Shown here: one piece after another, positions 56,866 through 64,000 of the stretch
Layout of the letters: the number at the start of each line of letters is the position of its first letter
How positions within the stretch are numbered: the first letter of the stretch is position 1
NCBI GenBank assembly: GCA_965242895.1
Contig: OZ251507.1
Location: 1,488,001-1,552,000 of the forward strand
Direction of reading: 5' to 3'
Length of the DNA: 64,000 bases
Source of the DNA: CATQHL01 sp965242895
GTDB taxonomy: Bacteria; Actinomycetota; Acidimicrobiia; Acidimicrobiales; CATQHL01
Made by a program: the position numbers and the translations under genes
The notes under the pieces: generated by a model
Told to the model about the DNA's origin: nothing
The model's database searches: none
What the model saw: the letters and a program-made list of their open reading frames with translations, nothing else

Positions 56866-59181
56866 TCAGTTCGGCAGCCGCAGGCGGTCGTTCAGTTCCA
56901 GTGAAGTGAAGTCGTTGCTCTGGAGTATTGCGCTGGACAGCGTCCAGAGGTCGTCTCCGATGACCAGAGATCGGATGATCTGGTAGATGTAGTTGTAGTA
57001 GTTGTCTTGGCTGGTGTCGTGCTGGATCATTCCTCTGAGGCTGATTCCGTCATCTCTGTCGACATCCAGCACCAGGGCCCCGTTTCGGTCGGGGTTGTTC
57101 CATGATTGGACGGGGACTACCAGCGCTTTTTGGGGCTCCCACCATAGGAAGGCTCGGTGATCCCACTCCACGCTGCTCTGGGCGTCGGCGAGCACCCAGT
57201 TGTCCAGTTCCGTGGGGTTGGCTGGGTCTGAGACGTCAAAGAGGGAGACCTTGGCTCCGGTGATTCGGCCTGTCGAAGTGGCGTCCGCCCCTACCCCTGC
57301 TAGCAGATCGCTTGAGATGGGATGCAGGTAGGCAGAGTAGCCCGGAATCTTGAGCTCTCCTAGCACCTTCATCCGAGCGGGGTTGCTGAGATCGACCACA
57401 TAGAGGGGGTCTACCTGTCGGAATGTGACTACGTATCCCCGGTCAGCGATGAAGCGGACAGAGTAGATGCGCTCGCCCTTACCCATGTTTCCGACGCTCC
57501 CGACGTTGACCAAGTCCTGATCTGACTGGGCGAGGGAGTGTATGAAGCTTTCGCTGTTGCCTCCCCAGGGTGTTCCGTCGGTCGCTGCTACGAACAGATG
57601 GCCGTCGTATTCGTTCATGGAGAACTGGTTGAGCAGGTGTCCTTTGACGCTTCCCGACGCTTGATAGTTGGCGCCGCCTCTTCCCAGAGAGAACTTGTGG
57701 ATCGACGTTCGGTACTGGTCTTCGAGTTCCACTCGGCTCGCCTGAGTGTCGAAGAACCTTTCCGGCACGGTGGTGTCGGTGACCACGTAGAGGTTATCGG
57801 CAGAGGAGTAGACGATTTGCCCGCCGGCGAACGTGGAGCTGCCCACTCCCTTTTCCAGAGCATTGGTGAGGTCGAGGGTCAGCACGCCGAGGGTGCTGAA
57901 GGTGTTGAAGTTTGAGGGGGTTCTCACCCGCGAGCAGTTCAGGAGTTGGCCTTCCTCTCGCACCGACCCATCGGCGGAGATCGTTCGGTACCGCGGCAGC
58001 CAGTCGTCCAGGGTGCTTTCCTGCACCGCTCGGCGGTTCGCTTCGGTGGCAACAGAGAGGCTGGATTCGCTGCGGGCATTCTGCGGCACTACGAAACCCA
58101 ACTCCCCTGGGTAGTAGTTGAAGACCACATGGGCGGTGCCGCCGATTGAACGCGAAGACAAGTAGCTTCCTTCGATCTGCAGGGTGTTACCCCGGCGAGG
58201 CGTTCTGTCGAGGAGTAATTCGGTGATACTCAGCATCGAACTCTCTGGCCGCCAGATCGACGAACTGGCACTCTCGCCGCCGCCGGAACTTCTCTCGGCG
58301 AACGGGCGGATGTTTCCCCAGGTATTGCTCAACAGCAGGACGCGGTCTTTGTAGAACAGCATTTCGCTGGCGTTGTTGTTTGGAACGTTGACCCTGCCGG
58401 TTATTTCGGGTTCAGAACCCGTGACGTCGACAATGGTGACCCACTCTCCGCTGGAGACGATGATCCGGCGCCCGTCGGTCTTGATGATGTCGGCTTCATC
58501 CACGCCTTCGACCTGCACATTCGTTCCGGAAAAGTCCACGCCTTGCTCCGGGGCGGATTCGCCAGCGCCACTCGAAGCATCAGCCGCCGACTCAAAGGCT
58601 GAATCCGTAACTATGTCCATAGGTGGGCTCGCACTTGGTCCTGCTGCAGCTGATGGTGGTGGTGCTTCTGCCGCTGATGGTGGTGCTGCTTCTACTCCCC
58701 CCTGTGCTGCTGCTGACCGTGCAGTTGTGGGCGTCAGCGCAGCAGTTGTAGCGGGCGCCCGTGCCGCTTCCGGCACATCGATTGCGCTTACGCTCTCATC
58801 TCGGGAAAATACTACTGAAGCATCCTCCTCCACGCTGATGGCAGGCCCTCTCCAGTAGTTCACGTCTTCAAATCCGTAGGGGCCTACCCGCTCAAGGGCG
58901 ACCGCCTGGACAGCGTCTAGCAGGCTGCTGCAGTCGCTGTAACTCACCAACTTGACTGCGGCGAATACCGAAGGCCCCGACGCCGTGGACGCCGGAGAAG
59001 TCGCCCCCGCCCTATTCGGCGGGGAGTCAGGCGAGGTGGGCGGGTTCGGAACGATCGGGGGGCCAGAAATCTCCCCGTCTTCGTGGTCGCAGGAAACCAA
59101 CAATCCTGCTAGGGCTGCTAGCGCAACACTTGCCATGGCAAATGAAACGATTTTTCTGCTTCGCAGTTTTCTACGATTCAT
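56866..59181 (-). CDS. Secreted beta-propeller lipoprotein (Beta_propel family)
   Basis: A 771-residue lipoprotein. The signal peptide ends in lipobox GLLVSC; a Pro/Ser-rich segment follows, then VKLVSYSDCSSLLDAVQAVALERV, an Ala/Thr/Pro low-complexity stretch (140-210), and the C-terminal propeller from DFSGTNVQVEGVDEADIIKTDGRRI, which is the signature start of the Beta_propel family (PF09826). Later parts include HLFVAATDGTPW, RIYSVRFIADRGYVVTFRQVDPLYVVDLS and LKIPGYSAYLHPI. Function is unknown; related proteins occur in actinobacteria and archaea. ATG 59181 is preceded by GGAAAGG. It is convergent with the hydrolase gene. Confidence 0.9.
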   Translation of the reverse strand: MNRRKLRSRKIVSFAMASVALAALAGLLVSCDHEDGEISGPPIVPNPPTSPDSPPNRAGATSPASTASGPSVFAAVKLVSYSDCSSLLDAVQAVALERVGPYGFEDVNYWRGPAISVEEDASVVFSRDESVSAIDVPEAARAPATTAALTPTTARSAAAQGGVEAAPPSAAEAPPPSAAAGPSASPPMDIVTDSAFESAADASSGAGESAPEQGVDFSGTNVQVEGVDEADIIKTDGRRIIVSSGEWVTIVDVTGSEPEITGRVNVPNNNASEMLFYKDRVLLLSNTWGNIRPFAERSSGGGESASSSIWRPESSMLSITELLLDRTPRRGNTLQIEGSYLSSRSIGGTAHVVFNYYPGELGFVVPQNARSESSLSVATEANRRAVQESTLDDWLPRYRTISADGSVREEGQLLNCSRVRTPSNFNTFSTLGVLTLDLTNALEKGVGSSTFAGGQIVYSSADNLYVVTDTTVPERFFDTQASRVELEDQYRTSIHKFSLGRGGANYQASGSVKGHLLNQFSMNEYDGHLFVAATDGTPWGGNSESFIHSLAQSDQDLVNVGSVGNMGKGERIYSVRFIADRGYVVTFRQVDPLYVVDLSNPARMKVLGELKIPGYSAYLHPISSDLLAGVGADATSTGRITGAKVSLFDVSDPANPTELDNWVLADAQSSVEWDHRAFLWWEPQKALVVPVQSWNNPDRNGALVLDVDRDDGISLRGMIQHDTSQDNYYNYIYQIIRSLVIGDDLWTLSSAILQSNDFTSLELNDRLRLPN

Positions 59182-59295
59182 GGCCTTTCCTTTTCCTGGG
59201 GTTCGCTGAGGTTTGTTAATGAGAGACGCTTAAGTCCTTTGCAAGGTTGACTCGTAGTGTATTGGAGCACTTTCCTGTAGACTGCCTAGGCACAC

Positions 59296-59365
<70 letters not shown>

Positions 59366-59369
<4 letters not shown>

Positions 59370-59475
59370 CTGAGGAGGCGCTAGCGCCATTTTTATGGAG
59401 CGCTAGGTCTCTACTGAGAAGCTGCCAGTGCCGTTTCTAGACGCGCTCTAGAGAGCTACTGAGGAAGTGCTAGCG
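59366..59475 (+). repeat. 21-bp direct repeats at the tRNA 3' end
   Basis: A 21-bp sequence at 59366-59386 (starts GCTACTGAGGAGGCGC) begins in the last four bases of the tRNA and recurs with two mismatches at 59455-59475. A weaker third copy (TCTACTGAGAAGCTGCCAGTG) lies at 59410-59430. The first copy contains a 12-bp palindrome GGCGCTAGCGCC (59377-59388) followed by ATTTTTAT, probably the tRNA terminator. Confidence 0.8.
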
Positions 59476-59504
59476 AATCTTGTCTTGAGGTAAGAGGCTG
59501 AAGT

Positions 59505-59527
59505 TCGGGGGTTTAAGTCACCCCCGA
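59505..59527 (+). other. tRNA T-arm-like hairpin in a gene-free gap
   Basis: TCGGGGG-TTTAAGTCA-CCCCCGA, a 7-bp perfect stem resembling a tRNA T arm with an enlarged loop. No cloverleaf can be built around it. It may be a decayed tRNA end or attachment-site remnant. The rest of 59370-59642 shows no gene. Confidence 0.45.
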
Positions 59528-59642
59528 TTGCCGTCCGCAAAGTTAACCAACAAAGAGCCTGTGGCGAAGAGGCTGAGTTTTGGGCTTCGTTGAGTTGAAC
59601 CGCAATGCCCGACTCTCAGTACGTAGAGTTGAGTTCCCTAGT

Positions 59643-60632
59643 TCAGAGTGGCTGATAGGGATCCCAAGGCGGTTCGTATGAGTATGTTTCGTTGCTTTGT
59701 TGCGGTTCCGTCCCTGGAGTTTCCCTGAGGTCAAATAATGCTTGTTCTCCAGCGTTTTTCTTGCGGTTAATCTCGCGCATTTCTTTTGCGCGCTCGCGCC
59801 CTTTTGGGAATGTTTTGAGTGCCTGATTGTATAAGTGTGATATTATTTTGTCTCCGGCAAAGTGATCTGTTGCAAATATTAGAGAATAAAGTGGGTGACG
59901 GTTTACTGTGTAAAATTCAAGCGGGTGTGTCCACTTGTACCCTAGTTGATTCTTTAGTTTCCATCGCATCAGGTTTATGTACTCTTCGCGAGCTCTATCC
60001 GGTTGGAATTGCTTGCTGCGACGTGCTTCGTAAATGTTGCGCCACTCTTCATTGCCGAACATTTGAGTGATCGTGTGTGCATCAGTTGTGCTAAGTGTCT
60101 TGTTAACGGTTAAGAGTCTAGTAAACATTGCATGTGGGAACAGCAGAAATATTTCGGTCTTAAGTCCTCTTGCTGATTTTCTGAAGTTCGCTAAGGCTTC
60201 AAGAGTTGCCCAGTGACAGTCAGGTCCATTTGGATCAATGAACGCGAAGCTAGGGGCCCAGCTATATTCTGAGAGGTCTCTAAGAACTTCGTAAATTTTT
60301 TCGTTGCAGTTTCCGGGAATGACTATTACATCTCGATCCTTGTAATCTTTGAGGCCTTCTTGTAGTTCTTGGAAATGCTCTTTTTCAAAAAACCTGAGTC
60401 GGGTAAAAGGTGGATTGTTTGTTTTTAGGGCAATTATTGTTGACCCGTCGAATTTTTCCTCAAAGTAGCTCTGTATATTTTCAATTCGCCCGGCGAAGAG
60501 ATCTAAATAGATAAATTCTTCAGATTTATTTTTTCCAGCCGTTGTGAATTCATTGAGGTACCCGCGCAGGATATCTAGCTTGTCTCGCGTCCAGTGACCC
60601 CAGTATCTCAGTTCTCCAGTTCTCAATGCCAC
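59643..60632 (-). CDS. tcmP: Three-Cys-motif partner protein TcmP
   Basis: A 329-residue protein of the TcmP family, named for its genetic link to three-Cys-motif (Gp37/Gp68-like) proteins, of which one is encoded just upstream. Landmarks: ELRYWGHWTRDKLDILRGYLNEFT, EFIYLDLFAGRIENIQ (a methyltransferase-like loop DLFAG), and APSFAFIDPNGPDCHWATLEAL with a DPNG element where DNA methyltransferases have DPPY-like motifs. A SAM-dependent activity is possible but unproven. The gene is AT-richer than the core genome. The start is GTG 60632. It is the last gene of a three-gene minus-strand operon. Confidence 0.87.
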   Translation of the reverse strand: MALRTGELRYWGHWTRDKLDILRGYLNEFTTAGKNKSEEFIYLDLFAGRIENIQSYFEEKFDGSTIIALKTNNPPFTRLRFFEKEHFQELQEGLKDYKDRDVIVIPGNCNEKIYEVLRDLSEYSWAPSFAFIDPNGPDCHWATLEALANFRKSARGLKTEIFLLFPHAMFTRLLTVNKTLSTTDAHTITQMFGNEEWRNIYEARRSKQFQPDRAREEYINLMRWKLKNQLGYKWTHPLEFYTVNRHPLYSLIFATDHFAGDKIISHLYNQALKTFPKGRERAKEMREINRKKNAGEQALFDLRETPGTEPQQSNETYSYEPPWDPYQPL

Positions 60633-60670
60633 TGTTCTCTAGTTCCCATTGCTACCGCCGTTGGCGGTCA

Positions 60671-60955
60671 TTACTCTTCGAAGGTGAGGACGATGTCCCC
60701 ACGCAACCACGCTCGGATTTTGTTATTGGTGCAGGCTTCGCTGATGTTGTTGAGATAATGTCCGGTCTCCAGATAGCACTGATGCCAGAGATACGCCGCC
60801 GCATAGCAGCCTCTCAGAGCGTCGGGGTTGTCGGCGTGCTCGTAGTCGCAGGTGATATATCTGTCGTTGACGAGATCGTTCACATAGGAATCCGTGAGGC
60901 TGCCGCCGCATCCGGCGGCGACAGCGATGAGGATTGCCAGGGTTAGGATTTTTAT
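60671..60955 (-). CDS. Small Cys-rich lipoprotein, probable ATA start
   Basis: A 94-residue lipoprotein: KILTLAILIAVAAGC is a signal peptide with lipobox Cys16, followed by a short domain with four more Cys (36, 50, 60 and 75: YITCDYEH, LRGCYAAAYLWHQCYLETG, SEACTNN). No ATG, GTG or TTG is near the signal peptide. The codon before KILT is ATA at 60955, which overlaps the TAA stop of the upstream gene (ATAA) and has AGGAG six bases before it. So either ATA is used as a start, or a former ATG mutated. No family is recognised. It sits between the three-Cys gene and tcmP. Confidence 0.65.
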   Translation of the reverse strand: MKILTLAILIAVAAGCGGSLTDSYVNDLVNDRYITCDYEHADNPDALRGCYAAAYLWHQCYLETGHYLNNISEACTNNKIRAWLRGDIVLTFEE

Positions 60956-61737
60956 TCTGTCTCCTTTGTTTGGTTGTGGGGTGGGGTCTCGCCGTGCCTT
61001 GGCAGTAGAGGCATTTCGTCGTATGTGCGCCCTTCCAGTTCTCGCCCTCCGGCCTTGGGTGTGCGCCCGCCCCACTGCTTGAAGAAAAACGGGATGTCGG
61101 CAGCCTCGCACTGGTCTCGAAGATCGGTGAGCCATTCTGGGGCCATGGGTCGTGCGCCCGGTCCGCTCTCTCCGCCTGCGATCAGCCAGTGGATACCTTC
61201 AAGGTCAAGGTCTTCAAGCGGCCCCAGCAACGGCTCGGCGCTCACGAAACGCACTTCCGCCCCAACCGAGCGAAGGTGGTCGAGACGAAAGCGGTACCTG
61301 CTGGTTTCAACACTGACCCCCATCCAGAGATTGTCCGGCCAGTGGAGGGTATGCGCGATCGTGGCTAGGCGTTTTGTTCTCTTAGTAAGAATTTGATACT
61401 GATGGCGCGGAGTTTCTGCGATGACACCAAAGACGCGCCTGATGTAGTCGTCCGGCACTTCTGGGTGGAACAAGTCGCTCATCGAATTGACGAAGACAAT
61501 GCGCCCCGAGCGCCAAGTATGCGGGATGAGGAGGGTATCCTCGTGGAGCGTCAGCCGAAATCCAGGGCCGCTCGTTCGCTCATCGCCGTCGTTTTGATAC
61601 TTGTCCAGTCCCATAGCCTTGAGCCGTTTGGCAAGGGTCAAGGCATAGCAGTTGTCGCACCCAGGAGACGTCCTGTCGCACCCGGTAGTCGGGTTCCAGG
61701 TCGCCTCCGTCCATTCGATTGTGCTGAGATTTGCCAC
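60952..61737 (-). CDS. Phage Gp37/Gp68-family (DUF5131) three-Cys protein
   Basis: A 261-residue protein of the Gp37/Gp68 family. It starts with the family motif IEWTEATWNPTTGCDRTSPGCDNCYA, giving Cys20-x6-Cys27-x2-Cys30, a radical-SAM-like iron-sulfur motif. Later parts are TWRSGRIVFVNSMSDLFHPEVP, QYQILTKRTKRL, LWMGVSVE, WLIAGGESGPGARP and IPFFFKQWGG, all standard for the family. The biochemical role is unknown. It is first in the operon with the small lipoprotein and tcmP. The start is GTG 61737 with GAGGAA upstream. Confidence 0.92.
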   Translation of the reverse strand: MANLSTIEWTEATWNPTTGCDRTSPGCDNCYALTLAKRLKAMGLDKYQNDGDERTSGPGFRLTLHEDTLLIPHTWRSGRIVFVNSMSDLFHPEVPDDYIRRVFGVIAETPRHQYQILTKRTKRLATIAHTLHWPDNLWMGVSVETSRYRFRLDHLRSVGAEVRFVSAEPLLGPLEDLDLEGIHWLIAGGESGPGARPMAPEWLTDLRDQCEAADIPFFFKQWGGRTPKAGGRELEGRTYDEMPLLPRHGETPPHNQTKETE

Positions 61738-61944
61738 TAGTTGAGATTCCTCACCGATGTCTTCCTGTTCTTTGACTTGAGCGCGGGTAACTCACCGATT
61801 AATTTCCTGGAGTTGCTTGTTTCCAAACCATTCTACGGAAGACTGCAACTTCGTCCTTGGGTGGTGCTGCAGCAGCCAAACTGCGCTTGTCTTACAAACC
61901 ATTCTTACTGCTAGGGTGAGACAGCTAACGCACGGAACGCCGGT

Positions 61945-61950
61945 TAGCAT
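61945..61950 (+). promoter_or_regulatory. -10 box upstream of the DUF262 gene
   Basis: TAGCAT, the hexamer also used by the LysM genes. It would start a transcript about 38 nt before ATG 61995. The surrounding gap (61738-61994) shows no gene. Confidence 0.4.
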
Positions 61951-61994
61951 TGCCTATTGAACATCTGAGCCCTCAATTGACTGGAAGTTTATCC

Positions 61995-63782
61995 ATGCCT
62001 CCAACCCTTTATAGAGACACTAGTTACTCTTTGACTTACCTGAGTGAAGATATTCGTCACGGCAATCTTGCCTTGCCGGACATTCAGCGTCCATTTGTTT
62101 GGAAGCCTTCGCAGGTGCGCGATCTCTTCGACTCCATGTACAGGGGGTTCCCTATCGGTACGCTGGTATTTTGGGAGACTGGGGCGGAAGTTGGCTCCCG
62201 GCAGATTCACGGCAGCGAAGAGGACAAAACACCGCAGTTGTTGATAGTTGATGGGCAGCAAAGACTGACTTCGTTATATGCTGTTTTGAACGGAAAGCCC
62301 GTTCTTAACGATGCCTATCAGGAAAATATAATCCAGATTGCCTTTAGGCCGCGTGATGAAAAATTTGAAGTTTTAAATGCGGCTGTTGAGAAATCGCCCG
62401 AGTATATTCCCGATATAACAGAACTCTGGAGATCCGGTTATAAGTCAAGGATTAGGGAGTTTATGGAGCGCCTGGACAAGAGTGCTTCGGGTTCGTTAAG
62501 CACCGAAGAACAGGATGACCTTGAGGAGAGAATAGACAGGGTACGCGACCTGCGCGACTTCCGATTTCAGGTTATTGTGCTCAATGCCGGGGTGGACGAG
62601 GAAAAGGTCGCTGAAATTTTTGTGCGGATTAATTCCGAGGGTATCAAGCTGAATCAGGATTCTTTTATTTTGACTCTTATGTCCGTTTATTGGGGAAAGG
62701 GTCGAATGGAGCTTGAAGAATTTTGCCGAAAGGCGGCAGACCCAAGCAGTCCCCGGCCTTCGCCGAGAAACTCTTTTATCAGTCCTTCCCCTAACCAGAT
62801 GCTCAGGGTGGGAATTAGCTTTGCTTTCGATAGGGCTCAGCTTCGCAATGTCTACAACATTCTGCGTGGGAAGGCTCTCGATACAGGGGCGGTTTCGGAA
62901 GAGAAACGAACAAGACAATTTGAGAAGTTGCGCGAGGCTCAAGAAGAGGCACTCAATTTACAGAATTGGCATGAGTTCCTTACATGCTTGCCAGCAGCTG
63001 GATTTCGGAACAGCCGTATGATTAGTTCTGAAAATACTATTTTGTTCTCGTACATCCTCTGGCTAATTGGCAAATATAAGTTCGACCTTGACCATGCGAC
63101 TTTGCGGAGCGTGATTTCCCGATGGTTCTTTATGGCCCATACGACTGGTCGTTATACAACTTCCGCTGCGACCCGGTTGGAAGCTGACCTCAACCGGATT
63201 TCCGACCTTTACCAAAACGATGGCACGGAATTCTGCAAGAGATTGGACAAGGAAGTACGTGGGGCTTTCACAAACGATTATTGGACTATTTCTTTTCCAA
63301 ACATGTTGGACATTGCATCCTCCAAGTCGCCAGCGTTGTCGGCTTACTGGGCTGCTTTAAACCTGTTGGATGCCGAAGTTTTATTTGGAGCCCAAAGGGT
63401 GTGGGAGTTGTTTGAGCTTAAGGCAAATTCTCCCAAATCAGTTGAACGTCATCACTTGTTTCCCAAAGCTTATCTAGCTAATAGAGGGATTACCGACAAG
63501 CGCCACATAAATACTATCGCAAACATGGTGTTTGTGGACTGGCCGGACAATGCGGCCATAGGAGCGAAGAACCCGCGGGAATATTGGCCGGTGTTGTCGG
63601 ATCGAATGAAACCGGAGCAGCGTCGCCGTCAGATGTACTGGCACGCCTTGCCACCTGGCTGGGAGCAACTTGACTACGCGGAATTTCTTGAGAAACGCCG
63701 AAAGCTCATTGCCAGAGTGGTGAAGGACGGTTTTCAAACGCTTTGGGAAAAAAGCCAGGTATTCCAGATGATACTGAGTTAG
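61995..63782 (+). CDS. DUF262 and HNH (DUF1524-like) protein, GmrSD-type
   Basis: About 595 residues. The N-terminal DUF262 domain shows DIQRPFVWKPSQVRDLFDSMYRGFPIG and the signature LLIVDGQQRLTSLYAVL, a ParB/sulfiredoxin-like nucleotide-binding motif; FVRINSEGIKLNQDSFILTL follows. The C-terminal part has an HNH-like nuclease pattern, RHHLFPKAYL..INTIANMVFVD..N. The layout matches GmrSD, type IV restriction enzymes cleaving modified phage DNA. ATG 61995 has TGGAAG upstream; a TTG at 61950 is in frame. Its 3' end overlaps the start of an AlbA_2 gene. Confidence 0.88.
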   Translation: MPPTLYRDTSYSLTYLSEDIRHGNLALPDIQRPFVWKPSQVRDLFDSMYRGFPIGTLVFWETGAEVGSRQIHGSEEDKTPQLLIVDGQQRLTSLYAVLNGKPVLNDAYQENIIQIAFRPRDEKFEVLNAAVEKSPEYIPDITELWRSGYKSRIREFMERLDKSASGSLSTEEQDDLEERIDRVRDLRDFRFQVIVLNAGVDEEKVAEIFVRINSEGIKLNQDSFILTLMSVYWGKGRMELEEFCRKAADPSSPRPSPRNSFISPSPNQMLRVGISFAFDRAQLRNVYNILRGKALDTGAVSEEKRTRQFEKLREAQEEALNLQNWHEFLTCLPAAGFRNSRMISSENTILFSYILWLIGKYKFDLDHATLRSVISRWFFMAHTTGRYTTSAATRLEADLNRISDLYQNDGTEFCKRLDKEVRGAFTNDYWTISFPNMLDIASSKSPALSAYWAALNLLDAEVLFGAQRVWELFELKANSPKSVERHHLFPKAYLANRGITDKRHINTIANMVFVDWPDNAAIGAKNPREYWPVLSDRMKPEQRRRQMYWHALPPGWEQLDYAEFLEKRRKLIARVVKDGFQTLWEKSQVFQMILS

Positions 63783-64000
63783 CTGATCTTCTGGGCGCAG
63801 GAGAATCCCAATCTGTGGAGTTCAAGTCCACCGCTAGGTTCAATGTTCGCATCGGCGGTGTGGACAAGCGACTAGAACACGTCATAGTCAAGGCAGTGTG
63901 CGGTTTCCTCAACGCCGATGGTGGCACTTTGCTGATCGGGGTGGATGACGAGGGCCGGGTGCTGGGTCTCGAGGAGGACATGCGAACAATTTCTAGACCT
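63743..64000 (+). CDS. AlbA_2 (Schlafen-type) putative DNA-binding protein, 3'-truncated
   Basis: The reading frame 2 product at the right edge shows ELADLLGAGESQSVEFKST, then KRLEHVIVKAVCGFLNADGG and TLLIGVDDEGRVLGLEED, the signature of the AlbA_2 domain (PF04326), often called divergent AAA_4 or Schlafen-like. The gene runs off the window. The start is uncertain; TTG 63743 inside the DUF262 gene is the first possible start. Overlap with the DUF262 gene implies co-transcription. Such proteins are frequent in defence and mobile islands. Confidence 0.8.
   Translation, partial: MGKKPGIPDDTELADLLGAGESQSVEFKSTARFNVRIGGVDKRLEHVIVKAVCGFLNADGGTLLIGVDDEGRVLGLEEDMRTISRP

Overview
The window is a GC-rich, gene-dense bacterial chromosome segment. 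Family content points to Actinomycetota: a PAC2-family protein, a DUF3499 protein, HelD of the actinobacterial kind, actinobacterial-type SerC, hemE-hemY, and many apparently leaderless genes. The Thr-rich lipoprotein linkers, a separate (unfused) ATP synthase delta subunit and the unusual Lnt suggest an Acidimicrobiia-like lineage rather than a mycobacterium or streptomycete. That placement is inference; no 16S gene is present.

Layout. 1-3001: partial NUDIX gene, PAC2, GNAT, GtrA and a methyltransferase. 2987-10243 (minus): a tight six-gene run hemE-hemY-lnt-GT4-methyltransferase-toroid protein, joining haem synthesis, lipoprotein N-acylation and what looks like glycolipid or polysaccharide assembly. 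10328-12487: HelD-like RNA polymerase-recycling ATPase. 12606-17812: a ferric-iron-type ABC importer (ATPase, binding protein, remnant of a second binding protein, permease) facing a DtxR-family regulator. 17873-22210 (minus): FtsX-type exporter permease, its ATPase, and a peroxiredoxin. 22390-28118: surface proteins, including a GDSL lipoprotein, three tandem LysM lipoproteins, DUF3499 and a membrane-anchored beta-propeller. 28133-32995: two fold-type-II PLP enzymes, an SDR and glyA. 33091-40971: a complete F1Fo ATP synthase operon (atpZ, I, B, E, F, H, A, G, D, C). 41010-49252: SDR, AIM24, cobO, a sulfite-oxidase-like membrane molybdoenzyme, rsgA, serC and an aminotransferase. 49346-56755: S9 peptidase, an AT-rich lipoprotein, a short SerA-like dehydrogenase, then leuA behind a leader-peptide attenuator, and a dienelactone hydrolase. 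56866-59181: a secreted beta-propeller lipoprotein. 59296-59369: initiator tRNA. 59643-64000: a probable mobile/defence island directly behind that tRNA (TcmP, a small lipoprotein, a Gp37/Gp68 three-Cys protein, a DUF262-HNH protein, an AlbA_2 protein).

Themes. (1) Many genes lack a Shine-Dalgarno but have a TANNNT box 6-7 nt before the start codon, implying leaderless transcripts. (2) Almost every intergenic gap carries an exact or near-exact two-copy tandem duplication of 8-36 bp. (3) Several textbook proteins have unexpected changes: Lnt with Ser at the catalytic Cys position, ATP synthase b with a signal peptide and ectodomain, DtxR with altered metal ligands, and an SDR without Tyr-x3-Lys. 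The most clear-cut regulatory discovery is the leuA leader peptide with four consecutive Leu codons followed by a perfect terminator. The best candidate for an undescribed system is the TcmP / small lipoprotein / three-Cys operon in the tRNA-linked island.
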